A stretch of DNA of 64,000 bases from the NCBI RefSeq assembly GCF_000265425.1, contig NC_018014.1, positions 2,604,001 to 2,668,000 on the forward strand, written 5' to 3'. The DNA is from Terriglobus roseus DSM 18391. Lineage in GTDB: Bacteria > Acidobacteriota > Terriglobia > Terriglobales > Acidobacteriaceae. The notes under the pieces were generated by a model. It saw nothing but the letters and a program-made list of their open reading frames with translations. It was not told where the DNA came from and ran no database searches. Positions 1 to 7,276 of this stretch are shown here, one piece after another. The first letter of the stretch is position 1, and each line of letters begins with the position of its first letter. The position numbers and the translations under genes were made by a program.

Positions 1-155
<155 letters not shown>

Positions 156-160
156 AGGAA

Positions 161-178
161 CTGTGATGGGAGTCACAG
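161..178. promoter_or_regulatory. CRP/FNR-type operator, site 1 (TGTGA-N6-TCACA)
   Basis: A perfect inverted repeat CTGTGA-TGGG-AGTCACAG is centred at 169.5. It lies about 80 bp before the receiver gene. A weak -10 (TATCGT, 200-205) would place the transcription start near 211, so the site is centred about -41.5. That is the class II activator position of CRP-family regulators. The match is seen; the binding protein is inferred. Confidence 0.7.
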
Positions 179-248
179 CTCTACACCGAATCCTGGCTCT
201 ATCGTGAGCCATTGCTCGTCTGCACGTCTTTCTACCTTGGAGTCCATC

Positions 249-608
249 TTGAAATGCCTCATTGCTGACGACGCAGCGCACGCACGTGAGTTGCTCTGGT
301 CGATCCTGGAAGATATGGGCTTCGACATCCTGGAAGCCGCAGATGGGGAGGAGGCAATCCGCCTCGCGATCCTCAGTCTGCCCCAGGTGATCGTCCTGAA
401 TATAGGACTTCCGAAGAAGAGCGGCATTGAAGTAGTCTCCACCTTAAGGCGACAAGCCCCTCTGCAGAAGACGCCGATCATCGCTCTGATCGCGGCTGCT
501 GGCCAGTACGAGCACACTCACCTAAGCCAGGCGGGCTTCTCACGCGTCCTCGTCAAGCCGGTCAACCCGGCTGAACTCCGTGCCGTGATCTCCGAGTTCA
601 CCTGCTAG
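249..608 (+). CDS. receiver-only protein with Asn at the phospho-acceptor position
   Basis: This is a stand-alone CheY-like receiver of 119 aa. I chose the TTG start at 249 because GGAG (239-242) sits 6 nt upstream and the protein then begins directly at beta-strand 1. An ATG 15 codons upstream is the alternative. The acidic pair D7-D8 and the KP lysine K103 are present. The Asp that should end beta-3 is Asn51 (codon AAT, 399-401), and the switch Thr/Ser after beta-4 is Ile81. It therefore probably cannot be phosphorylated normally and may work as a constitutive or protein-binding pseudo-receiver. It lies between a kinase end and a convergent sigma-54 regulator whose stop overlaps its own by 4 nt. 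Confidence 0.88.
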   Translation: MKCLIADDAAHARELLWSILEDMGFDILEAADGEEAIRLAILSLPQVIVLNIGLPKKSGIEVVSTLRRQAPLQKTPIIALIAAAGQYEHTHLSQAGFSRVLVKPVNPAELRAVISEFTC

Positions 609-1951
609 CAACCCAGACCATGTTTCTTCAGCTTGTATCGCAGAGCATCCCGTCCGATACCGAGCCGTCTCGCCGTCTCGGACTGATTCCCATTTGTCTC
701 GTTGAAGATCTGCTGCAGCAGCAGCCGCTCCTGGTTCACCAGGAGGGATGCTGTAACGAGCTGCATCGTACTGGGCACATCGACCACATCATCCGGAAGA
801 TCCTCGACGTCGATCAGTTCTGAATCTGCCAGCATGCACGACCGCGCGATCACGTGCTCCAACTGCCGCACATTGCCCGGCCAGTCATAGCGGTTCAGCA
901 CCAGTTGCGCACGGGGCGTGACACCGCGCACCTTCCGTCGATACTCCGAGGCGAAACGCTCAACGAAATGACCGGTAAGCAGTTCGATATCTTCCCTCCG
1001 TTCACGGAGGGGCGGAACCTTCAACTCGACCATTGACAGCCGATAGAACAGATCTTCCCGGAACTGACCCTCTTTCGCTGCCTGCTTCAGATCCCGATGG
1101 CTGGCAGCAATCACCTTCACATGGACGCGTCTCGGGACGAGCGATCCAATCTTATAGATCTCCTGGTTCTGAATGGCCCGCAGCAACTTCGCCTGGGTAG
1201 ACATCGGCATGTCACCAATCTCATCCAGAAACAGGGTGCCTCCATCCGCCGCGGCAAATAGACCTTCCTTATCCCGATCGGCGCCCGTAAAGGCTCCGCG
1301 CGTGTGCCCGAACAGCTCACTCTCAAACAAAGTCTCCACGACCGCGGAGCAGTTCAGTACGACGAAACTCCCCCTGGTACGGCTGCGCGCGTGAACCGCC
1401 CGCGCCACAAGGTCCTTGCCTGTGCCAGTCTCCCCATGAATCAACAGGGTCCGGTAGTGCGGCGCGATCTTCTCCATCATGGCGAACAGGCGCCACATCG
1501 CAGCGCTCTTCGCGATCAGTCCTTCGAAGGTCAGATCCTCCATGTGGGCAGCAGTATCCGACAGAGCGAGCCGGCGGCTCTCGGCAGCGGTCAGCAGCAG
1601 GCGAACACGTTCCCGAAGGTCCGCGATCTTAACCGGCTTTTGCAGATAATCCGCGGCACCGTTGCGGATCGCCTCAACCGCTGTCTCGGTCGTGTAATGT
1701 GCCGTCATCAGAATCACATTCGTAGAAGGCGCAAATACCATAATTTGCCGAAGAACTTCCAAACCACTCAGTCCCGGCATCACCAGATCCGTAATGACAA
1801 GCTGTGGCCGCACGGTGCGGACCAGATCAAGCCCATGGACTGGATCGGAAGCAGTGTAAAGCGCAACGCCCTTTTGCTCCAGAGCGGCCGTCAACAGTTC
1901 CAGACTGCTGAGATTGTCGTCAATGATGACTGCGCGAATTAGTTCTGACAT
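605..1951 (-). CDS. NtrC-family sigma-54-dependent response regulator
   Basis: This 448-aa protein has the full three-domain layout. The receiver (1-120) has D11-D12, phospho-acceptor D55 and K105. The AAA+ sigma-54 interaction domain (about 145-375) has Walker A GETGTGKD at 173-180, the sigma-54-contacting GAFTGA at 219-224 and Walker B GGTLFLDEIGD at about 238-247. A Fis-type helix-turn-helix (about 420-445) ends the protein. It should activate sigma-54 promoters after phosphorylation, probably by the kinase at the window start. The ATG has no clear Shine-Dalgarno. A GTGA-N6-TCAC palindrome lies 14 bp upstream, so the gene may be repressed or autoregulated there. Confidence 0.95.
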   Translation of the reverse strand: MSELIRAVIIDDNLSSLELLTAALEQKGVALYTASDPVHGLDLVRTVRPQLVITDLVMPGLSGLEVLRQIMVFAPSTNVILMTAHYTTETAVEAIRNGAADYLQKPVKIADLRERVRLLLTAAESRRLALSDTAAHMEDLTFEGLIAKSAAMWRLFAMMEKIAPHYRTLLIHGETGTGKDLVARAVHARSRTRGSFVVLNCSAVVETLFESELFGHTRGAFTGADRDKEGLFAAADGGTLFLDEIGDMPMSTQAKLLRAIQNQEIYKIGSLVPRRVHVKVIAASHRDLKQAAKEGQFREDLFYRLSMVELKVPPLRERREDIELLTGHFVERFASEYRRKVRGVTPRAQLVLNRYDWPGNVRQLEHVIARSCMLADSELIDVEDLPDDVVDVPSTMQLVTASLLVNQERLLLQQIFNETNGNQSETARRLGIGRDALRYKLKKHGLGC

Positions 1952-1964
1952 AGAACCGGTGCTG

Positions 1965-1980
1965 CGTGATTTGGCTCACA
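1965..1980. promoter_or_regulatory. CRP/FNR-type operator, site 2 (CGTGA-N6-TCACA)
   Basis: CGTGA-TTTGGC-TCACA lies 14 bp upstream of the sigma-54 regulator ATG, a position that suits repression of that gene. It is also about 116 bp upstream of the predicted sigma-54 start of the divergent crp/fnr-like gene. The same motif recurs six more times in non-coding DNA of this island. Confidence 0.6.
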
Positions 1981-2034
1981 GGCTGCGCGCTTTTGCGCAG
2001 TTGAGAGCTGTTGAGGGAACAGCAAGTAACTTCA

Positions 2035-2050
2035 AGTGATTGATATCACA
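2035..2050. promoter_or_regulatory. CRP/FNR-type operator, site 3 (AGTGA-N6-TCACA)
   Basis: AGTGA-TTGATA-TCACA is centred at 2042.5, about 60-75 bp before the crp/fnr-like start codon. It implies autoregulation of that gene. The half-site GTGAT..ATCAC is intermediate between CRP and FNR boxes. Confidence 0.65.
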
Positions 2051-2061
2051 ACTTAGTAAGT

Positions 2062-2078
2062 TTGGCTGTAAGTTTGCA
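2062..2078 (+). promoter_or_regulatory. candidate sigma-54 (-24/-12) promoter of the crp/fnr-like gene
   Basis: TTGGCTGTAAGTTTGCA fits the consensus TGGCAC-N5-TTGCA, with the invariant GG (2064-2065) and GC (2076-2077) exactly 10 nt apart. Transcription would start near 2089, 22 nt before the ATG. A sigma-54 activator is encoded next door. A sigma-70 -10 (TAAGTT, 2069-2074) in the same place is a competing reading. Confidence 0.5.
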
Positions 2079-2110
2079 TTCATAGGGGCAGGCAACCTAG
2101 GAGAAACGAA

Positions 2111-2794
2111 ATGTCCAAGTGCACAGGATGTCCCCACGCAGGTAAATACGCGTTCTGCAATCTGGGACAGGCCGCGCAGGCGTTTCTCGACGTGAACTCG
2201 ATCACCATGGAGTATCCGCGCGGCAACGTCCTGTTCCGCGAAGGAGAATCAGCCGGGGCGGTCTTCATCGTCTGCAGCGGCAAGGTAAAGTCGACGGCCA
2301 CCTCGACCGAAGGCCGTTCGGCCATCCTCCGTCTCTCTGGCCCTGGCGACGTCCTCGGCATGAGCGCAGTCCTCGGCGCAACACCCTACGAGATCACAGC
2401 AGAAGCTGTCCAGCCTTGCCGCATCCGCGTGCTCCATGCCCGCGTACTGCACCAGTTCATGCGCGAATTCAGCGATGCCAGCATGGGCGCCGCCCGCGCC
2501 CTCGCGCAGGACTATCGCTCGGCATTCCAGGAGATGCGTCTGATGGCCCTGCCTGAAACACCGGCAGGCCGCCTGTCGCGCCTCATCCTGGACTGGTCGG
2601 AGGAGAGCCAGACCACCGGCACACCGCTCACCATGACCCTCACGCACGAGGAACTCGCCTCCATGACTGCAACCACCCGCGAAACAGTCACGCGGACGTT
2701 AAGCCGCCTGCGCAAAGATGGTGCCATCGCAATCAAGGGCATCTCGCTGACCGTTTTGAAACCGGCCACGCTCCACGATCTGGCATCATGCTAG
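2111..2794 (+). CDS. CRP/FNR-family regulator with FNR-like cysteines
   Basis: This 227-aa regulator has a cyclic-nucleotide-binding-like beta-roll (about 25-125), a dimer helix and a C-terminal winged helix. Cys4, Cys7, Cys16 and Cys103 align in order with the four [4Fe-4S] ligands of E. coli FNR; Cys103 falls where FNR has Cys122. Oxygen or redox sensing is therefore likely, though the C7-C16 spacing is longer than in FNR. The recognition helix reads R190-E191-T-V-T-R195, the CRP pattern (R180, E181, R185) that reads GTGA, not the V-E-x2-SR of FNR. AGGAG is 7 nt before the ATG. The gene overlaps the nitroreductase gene by 7 nt. Its likely targets are the GTGA-N6-TCAC sites around it. Confidence 0.93.
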   Translation: MSKCTGCPHAGKYAFCNLGQAAQAFLDVNSITMEYPRGNVLFREGESAGAVFIVCSGKVKSTATSTEGRSAILRLSGPGDVLGMSAVLGATPYEITAEAVQPCRIRVLHARVLHQFMREFSDASMGAARALAQDYRSAFQEMRLMALPETPAGRLSRLILDWSEESQTTGTPLTMTLTHEELASMTATTRETVTRTLSRLRKDGAIAIKGISLTVLKPATLHDLASC

Positions 2795-3396
2795 CGCTAC
2801 AACATCAAGTAATGGACTGCATGGAAGCGATTCGAAATCGTAGATCGGTTCGATCCTTCACCAGCCAGCCCGTCGATCCCGAGCTCGTGCAGAGTCTGCT
2901 CGAAGCAGCCAACATGGCCCCAAGCTCGCGTAACTCCCAGCCCTGGGCCTTCTGGACCTTCATGGACGCAAGCTGCATCCGGACCATCGGACAGGAGGTG
3001 AAGGCATGGATCTTCCACGTTCCACCAGACGAACCATTCGCCTCCCCCATGCGACCCGTTATCTCTGCGATCGACTATGAGGTGTTCTACGGCGCTCCAG
3101 TGCTGATCCTCGTACTGGCCAGATCGACCGCCCAGGAAGCCCGGGATGCCTGCTGCCTGGCCGCCGAAAACCTCATGCTCGCCGCACGAGCGGCAGGCCT
3201 CGGCTCTTCGTGGGTCGGCATCGCAACAGACTGGTTTTCCTTACCGGAAACAAAACGCAAGCTGGCAATCCCGGCCAATTACTCCGTCGTTGTGCCGCTT
3301 GTCGTCGGCTACCCTGACGCGTGGCCGACCGAGACAGACCGGAGACTGCCGGAAGTGCGTTGGTGCACACTCGCCAACAAACCAGCCGACGCCTGA
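2788..3396 (+). CDS. nitroreductase family protein
   Basis: This is an FMN-dependent nitroreductase-fold protein of 202 aa. The N-terminal R-R-S-V-R-x-F flavin phosphate-binding segment, a PSSRNSQPW motif and the GLGSSWVG segment are characteristic. The first ATG overlaps the end of the crp/fnr-like gene by 7 nt. An ATG at 2812 would remove eight residues and start just before the conserved MEAIRNRRS. Translational coupling to an oxygen-type regulator fits anaerobic reduction of quinones or nitro compounds, as with the nitroreductases of hypoxia regulons. The substrate cannot be read from sequence. Confidence 0.92.
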   Translation: MLALQHQVMDCMEAIRNRRSVRSFTSQPVDPELVQSLLEAANMAPSSRNSQPWAFWTFMDASCIRTIGQEVKAWIFHVPPDEPFASPMRPVISAIDYEVFYGAPVLILVLARSTAQEARDACCLAAENLMLAARAAGLGSSWVGIATDWFSLPETKRKLAIPANYSVVVPLVVGYPDAWPTETDRRLPEVRWCTLANKPADA

Positions 3397-3424
3397 CAGC
3401 CCGCCTGCAAGCCACTTCCTGAAA

Positions 3425-3949
3425 TCACACGGCAGCCGCATACTGCAGCTCGATCGACTGCGCCGCCCTCGGCCTGCCAGGCAGCATTTGCGCAGCAGGT
3501 GCCTGCTCCCGGGTAAACGCAATGTGAAGAATCTCACCTGAGATCCAAGCCGCTACACGGTAGTCCCGTGCCAACCCGGGCAGCTTCATCCTCGTGTAGA
3601 ACATTCTCGCCGGCAAATGAGGCCGCGTCAGGCATCCGCAAAGGCACAGCAGCTCACCTTCCAGGTGCAGACGAATCTCCTCCGGCCTGTATCCCTTTAC
3701 AGGGACACGGTAGAGCAGACCGTCGCTCCGCAGAGTGCATGAGACCTGGACCGGATCCAGAACAAGCGCTTCGGCGATCTGCCAGTCCTGTTGAGTCAAA
3801 GGCCCATCCCATCTGCGAGCACTCAGCATATCGACTGTCTTCGCACAAATGCGTGACTCGATATGCTGCACCATCGAGAAGAAATCCATCGGAGAAGTGG
3901 TTCCCAACATCTCCGCCGTGTTCGTGGTCAGGTCATCCATCGTCTGCAT
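3425..3949 (-). CDS. divergent Hsp20/alpha-crystallin-like protein
   Basis: This 174-aa protein has a C-terminal half that resembles the alpha-crystallin domain: a VPVKGYRPEEIRLHLEGELL stretch, matching the usual P-G-x3-E-D-I-x-V, then a C-terminal G-E-I-L-H-I-A-F strand matching G-x-L-x-I. A short helical segment with R-W-D-G...D-W before it recalls DUF2934-type modules that accompany Hsp20 in Acidobacteria. I chose the ATG at 3949 because GGAGAAGG lies just upstream; the longer TTG frame would run into an operator. It is divergent from a universal stress gene and shares its control region. A holdase role is inferred, since the domain is far from canonical. Confidence 0.62.
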   Translation of the reverse strand: MQTMDDLTTNTAEMLGTTSPMDFFSMVQHIESRICAKTVDMLSARRWDGPLTQQDWQIAEALVLDPVQVSCTLRSDGLLYRVPVKGYRPEEIRLHLEGELLCLCGCLTRPHLPARMFYTRMKLPGLARDYRVAAWISGEILHIAFTREQAPAAQMLPGRPRAAQSIELQYAAAV

Positions 3950-3981
3950 CAGTCGGTACCTTCTCCCGGCATGGTTGGATT

Positions 3982-3996
3982 GCAAGAAGAGTGCAG
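3982..3996 (-). promoter_or_regulatory. weak candidate sigma-54 promoter of the Hsp20-like gene
   Basis: On the minus strand CTGCAC-TCTTC-TTGC fits TGGCAC-N5-TTGC at 8 of 10 positions but has TG instead of the invariant GG. The start would be near 3970, with the palindrome at 4068-4083 about 105 bp upstream. That is a usual distance for an enhancer-type site. Confidence 0.27.
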
Positions 3997-4067
3997 CGCC
4001 ACCAGGGCACAACCTTCTCCAAGCCTCACGCGACATTTCTACATTCACGCCGGGCACACGTCCGCGC

Positions 4068-4083
4068 AGTGACGCCAATCACC
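4068..4083. promoter_or_regulatory. CRP/FNR-type operator, site 4 (AGTGA-N6-TCACC)
   Basis: AGTGA-CGCCAA-TCACC sits between the divergent Hsp20-like and universal stress genes, 79 bp before the latter's ATG. A weak -10 near 4107-4112 would put the site at about -41 for the stress gene. Confidence 0.62.
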
Positions 4084-4162
4084 GAAAGCAGTTAAGGACA
4101 TCACAGTACGAAACCGCTTCGGCGCTTACCTTCGGCATGAAGTCAAAACGCAGGAGACCTAC

Positions 4163-5041
4163 ATGCCAGTGATTGGACAGCGGCCCGAGATAGCTCTCGA
4201 CGACATCGTTTTTGCAACCGACTTCTCCCCGGCATCACGCCGCGCGGAAGCCTACGCACTGCAGATCGCCCGCCGCTACAGCTCCCGCCTGCACATCGTC
4301 ACCATCGTCGATCTCAACATCCCGATCCCGGCAGGCGACGGAACCTGTGTCCTTCCCGTGCAGGAAATGGTCGAGGCAAGGCGAGCGCAACTTGACGCGA
4401 TGATTCCGCGATTTGCCGGCATTCACAGCGTCTTCCACGTCGCAGAATCCTTCTCCGTCGCCCAGGCCATCCTCGCCACGGCCACCGAGTGCGGCGCCGC
4501 TCTCATCGTCATGGGAACTTCCTCAAAAGGCATGCTGAAGAAGCTCGTCCTGGGGTCTGTCGCAGAAGAAGTGATTCGCAATGCGAAACCCCCAGTCCTC
4601 ACCGTCGGCCCACACGTCCCGCCGGCCTGCGACGCGCTCGTGCCGTTCCAGCGAATCCTCTTCGCGAACGACATGAGCCCTCAGGCGAAGAGCGCACTCC
4701 CCGTCGCCCTGGCCTTCGCCGAAGACGGCGGTGCCCGCCTCGTCATCTGCCGCGTCACCCGGCCGAGTGGTTCCACGGACTCTTCCGAAGAGGACTCCGC
4801 ACTGGAACAGTCACTTCAAAAAGCTCTGCCTGCAGCCGCAATCGACTGGTGCGATCCCGAGTACGTCGTCGAACACGGCGACCCATCCGAGGCTCTGGTC
4901 GCGCTCGCCCAGCGTACCAACTCCGACTTGATCGTCCTCGGATCACGCCGATCAAACTTCCGTTTGAACTATCTGGAAAGAGGCGTGACGCCGGCAGTCA
5001 TCGCGCAGGCAAGATGCCCCGTCCTCAGCCTCAGCGCGTAA
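4163..5041 (+). CDS. tandem universal stress protein (two UspA domains)
   Basis: This 292-aa protein contains two UspA folds (about 10-150 and 158-290). The first keeps the ATP-binding signature G-x2-G-x9-G-S, seen as GTSSKGMLKKLVLGS followed by the VIRNAKPPVL strand. The second has a degenerate version, GSRRSNFRLNYLERGVTP, and probably does not bind ATP. AGGAGA lies 6 nt before the ATG. A GTGA-N6-TCAC site lies upstream and a 51-aa membrane protein gene follows 30 nt downstream. Tandem Usp proteins are typical members of low-oxygen regulons in several phyla; the precise role is not known. Confidence 0.93.
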   Translation: MPVIGQRPEIALDDIVFATDFSPASRRAEAYALQIARRYSSRLHIVTIVDLNIPIPAGDGTCVLPVQEMVEARRAQLDAMIPRFAGIHSVFHVAESFSVAQAILATATECGAALIVMGTSSKGMLKKLVLGSVAEEVIRNAKPPVLTVGPHVPPACDALVPFQRILFANDMSPQAKSALPVALAFAEDGGARLVICRVTRPSGSTDSSEEDSALEQSLQKALPAAAIDWCDPEYVVEHGDPSEALVALAQRTNSDLIVLGSRRSNFRLNYLERGVTPAVIAQARCPVLSLSA

Positions 5042-5071
5042 AGCTCATTCAGAACTCCCGGGAGAACACCA

Positions 5072-5227
5072 ATGACAAACTCCATCACCAGCCCCTTCCC
5101 CATGATCCCTATCTTCAGCCGGCCTCGCACGCACGGCGTCACATCCGGTCATAGGCAGTTGCGCTTCCTTTTCGGAGCCGTATACATCGCCCTGCTTCTC
5201 ACATGGCTCGCAGTGTCAGTTCTATAA
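5072..5227 (+). CDS. 51-aa single-pass membrane microprotein
   Basis: A short frame starts at ATG 5072 behind GGGAGAA, 30 nt after the universal stress gene and on the same strand. It encodes 51 aa. The basic, Pro/Ser-rich N-half carries several Arg and His residues. A hydrophobic C-terminal helix of about 20 residues (LFGAVYIALLLTWLAVSVL) runs to the stop. The positive-inside rule predicts N-in with the C-terminus at or past the outer membrane face. I do not recognise a family. The good RBS, operonic position and clean membrane helix support a real gene. It may anchor or modulate the stress protein, but that is speculation. Confidence 0.6.
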   Translation: MTNSITSPFPMIPIFSRPRTHGVTSGHRQLRFLFGAVYIALLLTWLAVSVL

Positions 5228-5267
5228 ATCGTCGGTTGATCAGCTAACAGACAACACGAAAGCCCAA

Positions 5268-7031
5268 CTAAGAGACGCCCCAGGACCTCGTGTCTTCCTT
5301 CTGCCTGCTCCGGGTGATCTCGTTCAGAGTTATGGCTAGTTCCGAGTCGTAGCCATAGACATCGTCAAAGAAGCGGACGGTCCCATCCTCTGCCGCGATC
5401 CCCGTGCCATACACCAGCAGCACGGGGATCGGCGCGGCCAGTGATACCGAAACAGTCGCCGGATCCGCAATTGCCTGCGCAATCCGATCGGCAGTCCAGC
5501 CCCGCTCATCGCGAAGCACCCATGCCGCAAGCCGACTGGGATCCTCCACACGAATACACCCATGACTGAAATCGCGCTTGGTCTGCGCAAAGAGCGCAGT
5601 CTGCGGCGTGCCATGCATGTACGCGTCGAAAACATTCGGAAAGTTGAACTTGATGTCGCCCAGCGCATTCTGCCGACCGGGCACCTGCCGCACCCGAGCC
5701 TGCCCGCTCAGCAACCACCGTCTTGCCTCGGCGCTGTCACTGTCCAGCACGGCACCACTCCGGGACACAATCTGATAGTCATGCCGTCTCAGATACGAAG
5801 TGTCTCGCCGCACCAACGGCGCGATCTCGCGCATCTGGATGCTCTCCGGCACATTCCAGTAGGGATGGAAGGTGACCTCCTTCATCGGAGCGGAAAGGAT
5901 CGGCGTCTGCCTCGAACCGGCACGTCCTACGATCACGGCCATCGACAACGTCACTCGCCCCTGCGGATCGTACGCGCGCAGCCGGAACTCCGGAATATTC
6001 ACCACGACCGGCGGCCTAACAAATTCATGTGGCAACCAACGCCATCGTTCCAGGCTCATCGAAAGTTGTGCCGCGCGCCTCTTCATCGGCACATTCAACT
6101 CCCGCAAGGTCACCCGGTCGACACGTCCCGTAACAGCCAGCCCATGCAACTCCTGAAATCTGGCCAAAGCCCGTTGCTTCGGGGCATCGAAGGTCAGTTG
6201 ACTCGCAGGCTCCACATACCGCGGCAGCAGACCGAACTGCGCAAGCCGCTCATCCAGGGCCACAGCGACCACCGTAGCGTCACCGAGCTGCAGGCTCCGA
6301 GCTTCGTCCGGTACGACGACATCCGCCTCGCTGTTCTCAAGCGTAAGCAGATCGTTAAGCGCACTCTCGGTCCTCAGGTATCCCGGATAGCTCGGCTCCA
6401 GGGCTTGTATCGCGCGTGAGGGTTCAACCGAAGAGACAAGGTTTTCACGGATGTAGTTCGCAACAAACCCACTATCCGCAACCTCGGCGTAGCCGGTCTT
6501 CTCAGAGTGCAGCCGGGCACGACCATACCTCAGGTCTGACACAAACCGCATTACGGCAACAGTCAGATCCACATCGAACTGTGCAAGCTCACGCTCTCGT
6601 CCAACGCATGGAATCTCCGTCGCAGCGGCTCGGCAGCCCCACCACGACAAGCCATAGTCTTCCGCACGCAATCCCTTCCGGTCCGCCTGTCCCATCGCAA
6701 CCATCATCGATCGCGCTGCCGCAGTCGTCACACCATCCGCAGTCCAAGCCAGCCGGAAACCACACGGTGCATAAAACACACCGATCGCTTGCGCACGCGC
6801 CGCGGACATCTTCTGCACATCCAGTGACGCCAGGTACTGCGAAGCGCTGCGCGACAAACTATCCTGCCCCGACATCGCCGCACACGCAGCAACCTCTGCA
6901 CGCCCCGCAAGCGGCAACGCACACACCAACATCAGCAACGCCGCGAGGAACCGGTCTCTCACGCGAAGCACCTGACGCTTCCTGGCACCACGATCACCCC
7001 ATAACCAGGAACACAAGCCACGGCCAGACAT
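5268..7031 (-). CDS. L,D-transpeptidase (YcbB/LdtD-like) with peptidoglycan-binding domain
   Basis: This 587-aa exported murein transpeptidase has a signal segment (hydrophobic core about 29-43 after a long basic N-region) and a long N-terminal scaffold. A peptidoglycan-binding repeat follows near residues 260-310 (QRALARFQELHGLAVTGRVD). The YkuD catalytic domain has the SHGC-IRV motif with nucleophile Cys492. Length and layout match E. coli YcbB (615 aa). It forms 3-3 crosslinks, which replace 4-3 crosslinks in non-growing or stressed cells. It is convergent with the stress/microprotein pair. Its promoter region holds one GTGA-N6-TCAC site about 100 bp before the ATG. Confidence 0.93.
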   Translation of the reverse strand: MSGRGLCSWLWGDRGARKRQVLRVRDRFLAALLMLVCALPLAGRAEVAACAAMSGQDSLSRSASQYLASLDVQKMSAARAQAIGVFYAPCGFRLAWTADGVTTAAARSMMVAMGQADRKGLRAEDYGLSWWGCRAAATEIPCVGRERELAQFDVDLTVAVMRFVSDLRYGRARLHSEKTGYAEVADSGFVANYIRENLVSSVEPSRAIQALEPSYPGYLRTESALNDLLTLENSEADVVVPDEARSLQLGDATVVAVALDERLAQFGLLPRYVEPASQLTFDAPKQRALARFQELHGLAVTGRVDRVTLRELNVPMKRRAAQLSMSLERWRWLPHEFVRPPVVVNIPEFRLRAYDPQGRVTLSMAVIVGRAGSRQTPILSAPMKEVTFHPYWNVPESIQMREIAPLVRRDTSYLRRHDYQIVSRSGAVLDSDSAEARRWLLSGQARVRQVPGRQNALGDIKFNFPNVFDAYMHGTPQTALFAQTKRDFSHGCIRVEDPSRLAAWVLRDERGWTADRIAQAIADPATVSVSLAAPIPVLLVYGTGIAAEDGTVRFFDDVYGYDSELAITLNEITRSRQKEDTRSWGVS

Positions 7032-7124
7032 AACGAAGGCAACACCGGGTTGTCATCGACAGCAAACTGCGGGGCCATGGCATCACCAATCCAATTCAGC
7101 CTAAGTCACCCGGCTCGCCACCGG

Positions 7125-7140
7125 GGTGACACGGATCACA
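7125..7140. promoter_or_regulatory. CRP/FNR-type operator, site 5 (GGTGA-N6-TCACA)
   Basis: GGTGA-CACGGA-TCACA lies about 100 bp before the L,D-transpeptidase ATG. On the minus strand a TAGGCT -10-like hexamer (7103-7098) would place it near -41. Confidence 0.62.
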
Positions 7141-7205
7141 AAATGCCTTTCACTCAGGCCCATTTCGGAACAGCGCTTTCATCACCGCAACGCAAGGCAT
7201 CGTGT

Positions 7206-7221
7206 TGTGACCGAGATCACC
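7206..7221. promoter_or_regulatory. CRP/FNR-type operator, site 6 (TGTGA-N6-TCACC)
   Basis: TGTGA-CCGAGA-TCACC is 81 bp from site 5 in the same divergent region. It faces the decayed ABC gene, the alcohol dehydrogenase and the P-type ATPase, which could be read as one transcript from here. Confidence 0.62.
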
Positions 7222-7276
7222 CGATAGCGTGAGCCAGCACCCATCGCATACGTGTCGCCGCGCGCAAGATCACAGC

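Noticed and set aside
178..248. Sigma-54 promoter before the receiver gene (CTGG...GAGCC)
   Set aside because: GG-to-GC spacing is 11 nt, and sigma-54 promoters need 10.
3523..3538. An eighth GTGA-N6-TCAC motif (TGTGA-AGAATC-TCACC)
   Set aside because: It lies inside the coding part of the Hsp20-like gene near its 3' end with no promoter to serve. About one chance match per 65 kb is expected.
7050..7232. 60-aa frame between the transpeptidase and ABC remnant
   Set aside because: It spans both operator sites, has no RBS and has unusual composition.
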